Positions 1-7,279 of a stretch of DNA of 8,224 nt are shown here, piece after piece. Under the pieces are notes generated by a model. That model was not told the origin of the DNA. It did no database searches and worked only from the letters and a program-made list of their open reading frames with translations. The DNA is from CAYXXZ01 sp964469165 (GTDB lineage Bacteria; Pseudomonadota; Gammaproteobacteria; Pseudomonadales; Porticoccaceae), in NCBI GenBank assembly GCA_964469165.1, contig CAYXXZ010000113.1, forward strand, positions 1-8,224. The letters run 5' to 3'. The translations under genes and the position numbers were made by a program. The first letter of the stretch is position 1. Every line of letters begins with the position of its first letter.

Positions 1-530
1 CGCACGATGCGCGCCATGGTCAGCCATTCCACCGCGCCGATGGCGAGGAACAGCAAAATGATGTTGCGCCCGAACACCACCATCAGCAGGATGATGAAAA
101 TCATGAAGGGCAGGGCGTAGAGAATATCCACCAGGCGCATCATGATGGCGTCCACGCGCCCGCCCGCGTAGCCGGCCACGGTGCCCCACAGTACACCGAT
201 CACCAGCGCCACGCCGGTGGCGACGAAGCCCACCATCAGCGACATGCGCCCGCCCCACATCACCCGGGTGAGCAGGTCGCGGCCAAAGATATCGGTGCCG
301 AACCAATGATCCCAGGACGGCGGCGCCGCGCCCAGTGCCAGGTTCTGCTCTTCATAGCCGTAGGGCGCGATCCACGGCGTCAGCACGGAAACCACGGCGA
401 GAAACACCAGAATCGCGAGGCCGAGCAGCGCCAGTTTGTTCTTGCGCAGCCGCACCCAGGCATCTGCCCACAGCGAAGTGCCGCGCTCCGCCTTCATCAG
501 CACGTTGTCGACGGTGGTGCCGTTGGCCAT
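1..530 (-). CDS. oppC: Oligopeptide ABC transporter permease OppC, N-terminal part (runs off the window)
   Basis: Inner-membrane permease subunit that pairs with OppB to form the channel of a peptide importer. The frame is open from the ATG at 530-528 to the window edge, giving 176 complete residues of a protein usually near 300. Seen: a hydrophobic first membrane segment at about residues 33-54; the OppC/DppC-type stretch FGTDIFGRDLLTRV at 77-90, followed by GGRMSLMVG; membrane segments at about 98-121 and 138-165; and EWLTMARIV at the cut end. The cytoplasmic EAA loop that contacts the ATPase would lie just beyond. The start is supported by GGGAGG 8 bases upstream and by the stop of oppB only 1 base away, so translation is probably coupled. 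By length and motifs it resembles E. coli OppC more than DppC, but substrate cannot be read from a permease fragment. Confidence 0.93.
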   Translation of the reverse strand, partial: MANGTTVDNVLMKAERGTSLWADAWVRLRKNKLALLGLAILVFLAVVSVLTPWIAPYGYEEQNLALGAAPPSWDHWFGTDIFGRDLLTRVMWGGRMSLMVGFVATGVALVIGVLWGTVAGYAGGRVDAIMMRLVDILYALPFMIFIILLMVVFGRNIILLFLAIGAVEWLTMARIV

Positions 531-531
531 A

Positions 532-1467
<936 letters not shown>

Positions 1468-1493
1468 GGTTTCACACTGCCCTTATCGGTAGG

Positions 1494-1514
1494 TCCGTCC
1501 GCAGGCTGGACGGA
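1494..1514 (-). other. Stem-loop in the oppA-oppB spacer
   Basis: Perfect 7-base arms, TCCGTCC (1494-1500) and GGACGGA (1508-1514), enclose a 7-base loop. The element lies between the oppA stop and the oppB start. On the transcribed minus strand the run of T comes before the hairpin, not after it, so it does not have the form of an intrinsic terminator. In binding-protein-dependent importers an intercistronic hairpin after the binding-protein gene often protects the upstream mRNA from 3' exonucleases and lowers permease expression. That role is inferred here. Confidence 0.6.
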
Positions 1515-1541
1515 AAAAACGCTCCTGTGCCGCGCAGTCGC

Positions 1542-3164
1542 TCAATTTTCATCGCCAAGCCACACGTTCTTGTAAAGGATGTGGTCCATCAAATTGCCGT
1601 GAACACCGTGCACGCTGCGCTGGATCAGGCTCTTGCTGGTATAGATGTAGATGGGCACCACCGGCAGCTCATCGAGGAGAATGCCCTCCGCCTCGCGCAG
1701 CAGTGCGTAGCGCTCCTCCCGGCTGCCGGCGGCGGGCGCCAGACGCAGGATGATGTCATCGTAGCGGGCGTTGCTCCAGCCGGTCTGATTGTTGCCGCCG
1801 CCGCTCACCCACATATCGAGAAACGTATTGGGGTCCACGTAGTCGCCGATCCAGCCGGCGCGGGCGATGCTGTACTGGCCCAGGTTGACGGAGCTGAGAA
1901 ACACTTTCCAGTCCTGGTTGCTGAGGCGAATCTGGATGTTGAGGTACTTGTTCCACATCTGTTGAATGGCGACGGCGATTTTCTGGTGGCCTTCCGACGT
2001 GTTGTAGAGCAGCTCCGTCACGGGAAAGCCCTGGCCGTCGGGATAGCCGGCCTCGGCGAGCAGGCGCCGCGCCTCGTCGGGATCGAAGCGCAGGTCCGAG
2101 GTGGCGGTATAGCCCATGGTATCCGGTGGCGTGAAACTGGTGGCGATCAGCTCACCGCCCTTGGTGATGCGCTCGACGATGGCTTCCCTGTCGATGGCCA
2201 GGTTCAGCGCACGCCGTACCCGCTTGTCCTGCAGATGGGGCACGCGCACATTGAACCTGTAGTAATAGGTACCGAGGTAAGGATCCACCTGGAGCAACTC
2301 GGGGTTTTCCTTCTCGTAGATCTCGATCTTGTCGATGGGGATGGTATTGGTGATGTGGAGCTGCCCGGCGCGGAACATGCGCTCTTCGGTGGCGACATTC
2401 TCGATCGGATGAAAATCGATGCCGTTCAAGCGCACCCTGTCCGCATCCCAGTAATGGGGGTTTTTGCGAACGCTGATGATCTTGTTGAGTTTCCAGGTTT
2501 CCAGCACGAACGGCCCGTTGCCGACAAAGTTGCCGGCCCGCGTCCAGCGACTGCCGCGCTCATCGGCGGCGCCAAATGTTTCGATGGTGGCGCGGTGTAC
2601 CGGGTAATAGCTGTAGTGGTCGAGAAGCTGCAGAAAATAGGGGGTGGGGTTGTTGAGTCGCACCTCGAGCGTGCGGGCGTCGAGCGCCTTCACGCCGACC
2701 TCGGAAAAATCGTCGATGTCGCCACTGGCATAGGCTTCGGCGTTGACCAGCGCAAACAGCATATAGGCGTAACTGTTGCCGAGCGCAGGCTGCAACGCGC
2801 GCCACCAGGACCACACGAAATCCTCCGCCGTCAGCGCATCGCCATTCGACCAGCGCGCATTTTCCCGAAGGTGGAAGGTGTAGGTCTTGCCGTCGTCGCT
2901 GATATCCCAGGACTCCGCCACCGCCGGGATCGGCTCCAGGGTCTGTGGATCCTTGCCCACCAGCCCTTCCAGCAGCGCGCCGATGATATTGCTTTCCGGC
3001 ACACCGGTGACGATATGGGGATCAAGCTCCTGGGGCTCGGTGCCATTGCCGAAATGGAAGATCTGCTCCCGGTTTCCCCTTTCGACATTGGTTTCGCCGC
3101 TGCCGCACCCGCTGATCAGCAGCGCGGCCAGCAGGGCGAAGATGATAGATGTTCGCAGAGCCAT
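1542..3164 (-). CDS. oppA: Peptide-binding lipoprotein of the OppA/MppA type
   Basis: Substrate-binding protein that captures peptides and delivers them to OppBC. It is 540 residues long, close to the 543 of E. coli OppA. It begins with a lipoprotein signal peptide: a short hydrophobic stretch and the lipobox LISGC, with the acylated cysteine at residue 20 followed by GSGETN. The SBP family 5 signature region lies at about 83-120, with AESWDISDDGKTYTFHLR leading into ALTAEDFVWSWW. At 436-441 AGWIGD precedes YVDPNTF; Asp441 aligns with the E. coli OppA aspartate that binds the peptide alpha-amino group (alignment from memory). Start: ATG at 3164-3162 with AAGGA 5 bases upstream. It is the first gene of the operon. 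E. coli OppA is a soluble periplasmic protein, so lipid anchoring is a difference. An MppA-like role in murein peptide uptake cannot be excluded. Confidence 0.93.
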   Translation of the reverse strand: MALRTSIIFALLAALLISGCGSGETNVERGNREQIFHFGNGTEPQELDPHIVTGVPESNIIGALLEGLVGKDPQTLEPIPAVAESWDISDDGKTYTFHLRENARWSNGDALTAEDFVWSWWRALQPALGNSYAYMLFALVNAEAYASGDIDDFSEVGVKALDARTLEVRLNNPTPYFLQLLDHYSYYPVHRATIETFGAADERGSRWTRAGNFVGNGPFVLETWKLNKIISVRKNPHYWDADRVRLNGIDFHPIENVATEERMFRAGQLHITNTIPIDKIEIYEKENPELLQVDPYLGTYYYRFNVRVPHLQDKRVRRALNLAIDREAIVERITKGGELIATSFTPPDTMGYTATSDLRFDPDEARRLLAEAGYPDGQGFPVTELLYNTSEGHQKIAVAIQQMWNKYLNIQIRLSNQDWKVFLSSVNLGQYSIARAGWIGDYVDPNTFLDMWVSGGGNNQTGWSNARYDDIILRLAPAAGSREERYALLREAEGILLDELPVVPIYIYTSKSLIQRSVHGVHGNLMDHILYKNVWLGDEN

Positions 3165-3169
3165 CGGAT

Positions 3170-3174
3170 TCCTT
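3170..3174 (-). promoter_or_regulatory. Ribosome binding site of oppA
   Basis: AAGGA on the minus strand, 5 bases before the ATG of oppA. It supports the chosen start, which also places the lipobox at the correct distance. Confidence 0.7.
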
Positions 3175-3206
3175 GTTGTTCGTGCATGTCACCACGCAGG
3201 TGCCCA

Positions 3207-3234
3207 ATCATACCCGTTGCGCACCGTTTTTCAC
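3207..3234 (-). promoter_or_regulatory. Candidate sigma70-type promoter of the opp operon
   Basis: On the minus strand, GTGAAA (3234-3229; 4 of 6 matches to TTGACA) and TATGAT (3212-3207; 5 of 6 matches to TATAAT) are separated by 16 bases. Transcription would begin near 3200, leaving a leader of roughly 36 bases before oppA. No operator could be recognised. This is a reading by eye. Confidence 0.45.
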
Positions 3235-3242
3235 CCACCTGT

Positions 3243-3302
3243 GTAGGAACCTGCCCGTGGGCGACTCCACTCATCGAATTTGTCGCCTGCAGGCAGGCTC
3301 CT
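3243..3302. repeat. REPIN-like element 1 (two inverted REP-type palindromes)
   Basis: The left half (3243-3265, plus strand) reads GTAGGAACCTGCCC then GTGGGCGAC. The right half (3281-3302), read on the minus strand, is AGGAGCCTGCCT then GCAGGCGACA. The halves are near copies in opposite orientation, 15 bases apart. Each has the REP form: a short G-rich head (AGGA), a hairpin stem, then GA(C). The right half has a perfect 6-base stem, GCCTGC/GCAGGC, around 2 bases; the left half pairs only through G-U wobbles or a shorter GCCC/GGGC stem. Such inverted pairs are the REPINs of Pseudomonas-like genomes, moved by a RAYT transposase encoded elsewhere. No RAYT gene is in this window. Confidence 0.7.
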
Positions 3303-3410
3303 TGGGGGGCGCGGCGGCAGTAGAGAGGCCTGCGTTCGGGGATTAGGTACGAGGGGGATGTCACTGTGATGATTTGTTGGGATGGCTCGGATTTGTCTGG
3401 CCCTTGCCCC

Positions 3411-3474
3411 TGCAGGAGCTTGCCCGCAAGCGATAGCCACCGGAACGTGTCGCCTGCAGGAGGGCTCCTGCAGG
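3411..3474. repeat. REPIN-like element 2 (two inverted REP-type palindromes)
   Basis: The left half (3411-3435, plus strand) has TGCAGGA, then stem GCTTGC, loop CC, stem GCAAGC and GATA. The right half (3448-3472), read on the minus strand, is TGCAGGAGCCCTCC then TGCAGGCGACA. The two are inverted and 12 bases apart. The layout and size match element 1, about 110 bases upstream. The stem sequence differs from element 1 (GCTTGC/GCAAGC against GCCTGC/GCAGGC) with both arms changed together, as expected if pairing is preserved. The right half has lost part of its standard stem but contains a perfect 10-base inverted repeat, CCTGCAGGAG (3453-3462) and CTCCTGCAGG (3465-3474). Confidence 0.68.
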
Positions 3475-3512
3475 GCCGCCAGTGGCAGGGTGTGGCGTGT
3501 CTTTGGGAGCGC

Positions 3513-3567
3513 TGCGTTACGTGATGCGCGCAGCCTATGTATAATCCACCCCTTTGCAAACTCTTTC
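3513..3567 (+). repeat. 55-base direct repeat, copy 1 (contig end left of the gap)
   Basis: It begins TGCGTTACGTGATGCG and ends GCAAACTCTTTC directly at the first N. The same 55 bases appear without a mismatch immediately after the N block at 3668-3722. A perfect match that ends and begins exactly at the gap borders is typical of two contigs sharing a de Bruijn k-mer overlap. It is unlikely to be a biological duplication. Confidence 0.9.
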
Positions 3568-3667
3568 NNNNNNNNNNNNNNNNNNNNNNNNNNNNNNNNN
3601 NNNNNNNNNNNNNNNNNNNNNNNNNNNNNNNNNNNNNNNNNNNNNNNNNNNNNNNNNNNNNNNNNNN
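3568..3667. other. Assembly gap of 100 N, probably of no real length
   Basis: Exactly 100 unknown bases, flanked on both sides by the same 55-base sequence. The simplest reading is that the two contigs overlap by 55 bases and that the scaffolder inserted a default gap. Joining the copies gives a continuous promoter and ribF leader. Confidence 0.85.
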
Positions 3668-3722
3668 TGCGTTACGTGATGCGCGCAGCCTATGTATAAT
3701 CCACCCCTTTGCAAACTCTTTC
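3668..3722 (+). repeat. 55-base direct repeat, copy 2 (contig start right of the gap)
   Basis: Identical to 3513-3567. This copy is continuous with the ribF leader and carries the TATAAT element at 3695-3700. Confidence 0.9.
3671..3700 (+). promoter_or_regulatory. Promoter of the ribF-ileS-lspA-fkpB operon
   Basis: A perfect -10 hexamer TATAAT lies at 3695-3700, followed by a C-rich stretch. Transcription would start near 3707, about 28 bases before the ribF start. The -35 is poor: GTTACG at 3671-3676 (18-base spacer, 3 of 6 matches) is the best I see. The left copy in the 55-base repeat (TATAAT at 3540-3545) is probably the same promoter shown twice. Confidence 0.6.
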
Positions 3723-3734
3723 CGCGGGATTCTT

Positions 3735-4691
3735 GTGGCAAAAGCGTTCATCCGTGGCTTGCACAACCTTGCGCCTCGCGATCATGGCGTGGTGGCCACC
3801 ATTGGCACGTTCGATGGCATTCATCGCGGTCACCAGGCGATCATGAGCCAGGTCAAACGCCGCGCGGCGGAGCTTGGCCTGCCGGCGATGGCGATGATTT
3901 TCGAGCCTCACCCGAGGGAGTTCTTCTTCCACGAACAGGCGCCAGCGCGGCTGATGCGTCTGCGCGAAAAGATCGAGGCCATTCGCGCCACCGGTGTCGA
4001 GGAGATCTTCTGTCTCCACTTCAACCGCGCGCTGCGCACCATGACGGCGCGGGACTTCGTCGAGCAGGTGCTGGTGGAGGGCGCCAATGTGCGCTGCCTG
4101 ATCGTCGGCGACGATTTTCACTTTGGTTGTGACCGCGCCGGCGACATTTTCATGCTGCGCGACGCGGGGCGCGAGTTCGGCTTCGAGGTGCTGGATACCG
4201 CCACCGTCGAACACAACGGCGAGCGCATCAGCAGCACCTGGGTGCGCGAGGCGCTGCAAGCGGGCGACTTCGCCCTGGTGGAGACCCTGCTGGGGCGCCC
4301 CTTCAGCATCGGTGGCAAGGTGATTCACGGCCAGAAGCTGGGGCGCGAGCTGGGGGTGCCGACGGCGAACATCAACCTGCGCCGCTATCGCGCGCCGCTG
4401 TCGGGGGTTTTCGTGGTCAATGTGATCCACGATGGCAAGGACTTCCCAGGCGTCGCCAATGTCGGGGTGCGCCCTACGGTGGGCGGGCTGGTGAAGCCGA
4501 TTCTGGAGGTCCACCTGCTGCACTGGCAGGGCGATCTGTACGGCTGCCGCCTGACGGTGGAGTTTCTGCAAAAAATCCGCGAAGAGAAGCGTTTTTCCGG
4601 ACGTGACGAGCTGGTGGAAAATATCCTGCGCGACGTCGAGAGCGCCAAATCCTATTTTGCCCGCAAGGGCCTGACTGATCGACGAGCATGA
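3735..4691 (+). CDS. ribF: Bifunctional riboflavin kinase / FAD synthetase RibF
   Basis: Phosphorylates riboflavin to FMN and adenylates FMN to FAD in the cytoplasm. The N-terminal adenylyltransferase domain shows GTFDGIHRGH at 24-33 (an HxGH nucleotide-binding motif), FEPHP at 56-60, RLREK at 75-79, VGDDFHFG at 124-131 and ISSTWVR at 165-171. The C-terminal riboflavin kinase domain shows GVPTANI at 207-213 with the PTAN motif, NVGVRPTV at 242-249 and LEVHLL at 257-262, in which Glu258 is the likely catalytic base. I chose the GTG at 3735. It gives 318 residues, close to the 313 of E. coli, begins MAKAFIRGLHNL like its relatives, and has GGGA 5 bases upstream. The frame stays open upstream into the N block, but that extension has no family similarity. 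Its last 4 bases (ATGA) overlap the ileS start. Confidence 0.96.
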   Translation: MAKAFIRGLHNLAPRDHGVVATIGTFDGIHRGHQAIMSQVKRRAAELGLPAMAMIFEPHPREFFFHEQAPARLMRLREKIEAIRATGVEEIFCLHFNRALRTMTARDFVEQVLVEGANVRCLIVGDDFHFGCDRAGDIFMLRDAGREFGFEVLDTATVEHNGERISSTWVREALQAGDFALVETLLGRPFSIGGKVIHGQKLGRELGVPTANINLRRYRAPLSGVFVVNVIHDGKDFPGVANVGVRPTVGGLVKPILEVHLLHWQGDLYGCRLTVEFLQKIREEKRFSGRDELVENILRDVESAKSYFARKGLTDRRA

Positions 4692-7279
4692 GCGACGAAA
4701 GCAAAGACTACAAGGCGACCCTCAACCTGCCGAAAACCGGTTTCCCCATGAAGGCCAACCTGGCCCAGCGGGAGCCGGACATGCTGAAAAAATGGCACAC
4801 GCCCAACGCCGAGGGGCTCGACCTGTACGGCCAGTTGCGCGCGGCGCGCGTCGGTCGCGACAAATTCATTCTTCACGATGGCCCGCCCTACGCCAATGGC
4901 GACATTCACATCGGTCACTCGGTCAACAAGGTGCTCAAGGACGTCATCGTCAAGTCGCGGATCCTGTCGGGATATGACGCGCCCTATGTGCCCGGCTGGG
5001 ACTGCCACGGTTTGCCCATCGAGCACAATGTCGAGAAGAAGATCGGCAAGGCGGGTGAAAAGGTCGATTTCAAAACCTTCCGCCAGAAGTGCCGCGAATA
5101 CGCCGCCAAGCAGGTCGAGGGCCAGAAGCGCGATTTCGTGCGCCTCGGTGTGATCGGCGATTGGCACAATCCCTACCTCACCATGAATCCCGTGGTTGAA
5201 GCCGACACCATCCGCGCCCTGGGCAAGATTGCCGAGAACGGTCACCTGGTGAAGGGCTACAAACCGGTCTACTGGAGCGTGGTGGGCGCGTCCGCGCTGG
5301 CGGAAGCGGAAGTAGAGTATCAGGACAAGACCTCGTTCTCGATCTATGTGAGCTTTCCGGTGGTGGACGTTGCCGCTCTGGAACGCATCACCGGCCCGCT
5401 CGCCGGCGCGGGTGAAATCGCCGTCGCCATCTGGACCACCACGCCCTGGACGCTGCCGGCAAACCGCGCGGTGTCCCTGAGCCCCGAGCTCGACTACGTG
5501 GTGGTGGCGCTGAACGCCGCCGGTAGGGCGCAGCGCCTGATTCTCGCCGAAGCCTTGCTCGACGACGTGCTGGCGCAAATCGGCGCCGAAAGTCATGAGA
5601 TCGTCGCCCGCGTCAAGGGCGCGGCGCTGAAACACATACTGCTGCAGCACCCCTTCTACGGCGAGCGCCAGGTGCCGGTATTGCTTGGCGATCACGTCAC
5701 CACCGACGCCGGTACCGGCTGCGTCCACACCGCGCCGGATCACGGCATGGACGACTTCGTGGTGGCTGCCAGATACGGCATCGGCACCCTGAACTATATC
5801 GATGACAAGGGCTACTACCGGGACGATGTGCCCGGTTTCGCGGGCGATCATGTCTACAAGGTGGATGACAAGGTCGTCGCACTGCTCGCCGAGAAAGGCC
5901 GCCTTCTGGCCCAGGGCAAGATCACCCACAGTTTTCCCCACTGCTGGCGCACCAAGACGCCGCTGATCTTCCGCGCCACGCCGCAGTGGTTCATCAGCAT
6001 GCATGCCAACGGCCTTCTGGATAGCGCCAAGGAGGCGGTCAAGGGCGTGCGCTGGCTGCCGTCCTGGGGCCAGGCGCGCATCGAGGCCATGCTCAACAAC
6101 AGCCCGGACTGGTGCGTTTCGCGCCAGCGCACCTGGGGTGTGCCCATCGCGCTTTTCATCCACAAGGACAGCGAAGAACTTCACCCCGAAACACCGCGCC
6201 TGATCGAGGCCGTGGCGCAAAAGGTGGAGAAGGAAGGGATGGATGCCTGGTTCGACCTGGATCCGACGGAGCTACTTGGCGCCGACGCGGACCAGTACAT
6301 CAAGGTGACCGACACGCTCGATGTGTGGTTCGATTCCGGCGTCACCCACGCCACCGTGATCGGCCGGCGCGAGGAGCTGCGCTACCCGGCCGACCTCTAT
6401 CTGGAGGGCTCCGATCAGCACCGCGGCTGGTTCCAGTCATCGCTGAAGACCGCCATCGCCATCAACGGCAATGCGCCCTACAAGGCGGTGCTCACCCACG
6501 GTTTCACGGTGGATGCGCAGGGCCACAAGATGTCCAAGTCGCTGGGCAATGTGATCGCTCCGCAAAAAGTGATCAACGAGCTGGGTGCGGACGTGCTGCG
6601 CCTGTGGGTGGCGGCAACGGATTTCAGCGGCGAGATGGGCGTTTCCGACGAGATCCTCAAGCGCACCGCCGATTCCTACCGTCGCATCCGCAACACGGCG
6701 CGCTTCATGCTGTCGAACCTCGACGGTTTCGACCCGGCGCAAAACGCCGTCGCCGAGAGCGACATGGTGTGGCTCGACCGCTGGATCATGGATCGCGCCG
6801 CGGCCCTGCAGGATGAGATCGTCAGTCTGTACGAGCAATACAGCCTGCACACCATCTACCAGAAACTGCACAACTTCTGCGTCAATGAGCTGGGTGGCTT
6901 CTATCTCGATATCATCAAGGATCGCATCTACACCTGCGGTACCGACAGCCACCCACGCCGTTCCGCGCAGACCGCCATTTACCATGTGGCGGAAGCCTTC
7001 GTGCGCTGGATTGCCCCCATCCTCAGCTTCACCGCCGACGAAATCTGGCAGTACATGCCCGGNNNNNNNNNNNNNNNNNNNNNNNNNNNNNNNNNNNNNN
7101 NNNNNNNNNNNNNNNNNNNNNNNNNNNNNNNNNNNNNNNNNNNNNNNNNNNNNNNNNNNNNNTGCGTGCGCTGCTGGCATTTTCGCAGCGACGTGGGAAG
7201 CCACCCCGACCACCCGGAGCTGTGCAGCCGCTGCGTGGAAAACGTGGCCGGCAGCGGCGAAACACGGCGTTTTGCCTGA
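4688..7279 (+). CDS. ileS: Isoleucyl-tRNA synthetase IleRS, interrupted by an assembly gap
   Basis: Charges tRNA-Ile with isoleucine; class Ia, bacterial type. Seen: DGPPYANG at 64-71; HIGH at 74-77; the CP1 editing domain with TTTPWTLPAN at 250-259 and HTAPDHGMDDF at 347-357, where Asp356 matches the E. coli editing aspartate Asp342; GSDQHRGWFQSS before the second active-site motif; and KMSKS at 614-618. The anticodon-binding domain follows. The C-terminal zinc site has CVRC at 826-829 and CSRC at 846-849. The 100 N at 7063-7162 replace part of the C-terminal region. Compared with E. coli IleRS from memory, about 120 residues lie between the flanking motifs, where the N block allows about 33. 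The frame continues across the gap only because the placeholder happens to fit. The gene is probably intact in the organism, near 940-950 residues. It overlaps ribF by 4 bases and lspA by 1. Confidence 0.96.
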   Translation: MSDESKDYKATLNLPKTGFPMKANLAQREPDMLKKWHTPNAEGLDLYGQLRAARVGRDKFILHDGPPYANGDIHIGHSVNKVLKDVIVKSRILSGYDAPYVPGWDCHGLPIEHNVEKKIGKAGEKVDFKTFRQKCREYAAKQVEGQKRDFVRLGVIGDWHNPYLTMNPVVEADTIRALGKIAENGHLVKGYKPVYWSVVGASALAEAEVEYQDKTSFSIYVSFPVVDVAALERITGPLAGAGEIAVAIWTTTPWTLPANRAVSLSPELDYVVVALNAAGRAQRLILAEALLDDVLAQIGAESHEIVARVKGAALKHILLQHPFYGERQVPVLLGDHVTTDAGTGCVHTAPDHGMDDFVVAARYGIGTLNYIDDKGYYRDDVPGFAGDHVYKVDDKVVALLAEKGRLLAQGKITHSFPHCWRTKTPLIFRATPQWFISMHANGLLDSAKEAVKGVRWLPSWGQARIEAMLNNSPDWCVSRQRTWGVPIALFIHKDSEELHPETPRLIEAVAQKVEKEGMDAWFDLDPTELLGADADQYIKVTDTLDVWFDSGVTHATVIGRREELRYPADLYLEGSDQHRGWFQSSLKTAIAINGNAPYKAVLTHGFTVDAQGHKMSKSLGNVIAPQKVINELGADVLRLWVAATDFSGEMGVSDEILKRTADSYRRIRNTARFMLSNLDGFDPAQNAVAESDMVWLDRWIMDRAAALQDEIVSLYEQYSLHTIYQKLHNFCVNELGGFYLDIIKDRIYTCGTDSHPRRSAQTAIYHVAEAFVRWIAPILSFTADEIWQYMPXXXXXXXXXXXXXXXXXXXXXXXXXXXXXXXXXXCVRCWHFRSDVGSHPDHPELCSRCVENVAGSGETRRFA
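7063..7162. other. Assembly gap of 100 N inside ileS
   Basis: The flanks, DEIWQYMPG before and CVRCWHF after, belong to the same gene. They are not duplicates of each other, unlike the flanks of the first gap. Real sequence is therefore missing, probably about 360 bases judging from the usual IleRS spacing. The block size of exactly 100 is a default value. Confidence 0.85.

Larger units (their letters stand above)
3165..3734. other. Divergent intergenic region between the opp operon and the ribF operon
   Basis: No gene is supported here. From left to right it holds the oppA leader and candidate promoter, a first REPIN-like element, about 108 bases (3303-3410) in which I see nothing recognisable, and a second REPIN-like element. 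Then come a short stretch with no recognised feature, the ribF promoter region, the N block, a second copy of the promoter region and the ribF leader. If the N block is an unmerged overlap, the true length is about 415 bases. Confidence 0.75.

Noticed and set aside
1494..1519. Hairpin next to a run of A as an intrinsic terminator
   Set aside because: For minus-strand transcription the T run precedes the stem; on the plus strand the stem is followed by A, not T. Neither orientation has terminator form.
1527..3323. Long plus-strand open frame of 598 codons opposite oppA
   Set aside because: It is the antisense shadow of oppA in GC-rich DNA: composition is biased, no domain is recognisable, and the opposite strand carries a clear OppA protein.
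3243..3474. CRISPR array
   Set aside because: The repeats are self-palindromic, in inverted pairs, and not regularly spaced direct repeats; no cas gene is nearby.
3537..3734. N-terminal extension of ribF from an ATG before the N block
   Set aside because: It runs through 100 unknown bases and the duplicated contig end, has no family similarity, and the GTG at 3735 gives the normal RibF length and start.
3116..3766. Small open frames in the opp-ribF spacer, on either strand
   Set aside because: They cross the N block, REP-like repeats or the duplicated contig end, lack ribosome binding sites, and resemble no protein.
4652..6220. Minus-strand open frame of 522 codons opposite ribF and ileS
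   Set aside because: Antisense shadow of ileS; low-complexity His/Arg/Gly-rich translation, no motifs, and the plus strand holds all IleRS motifs.
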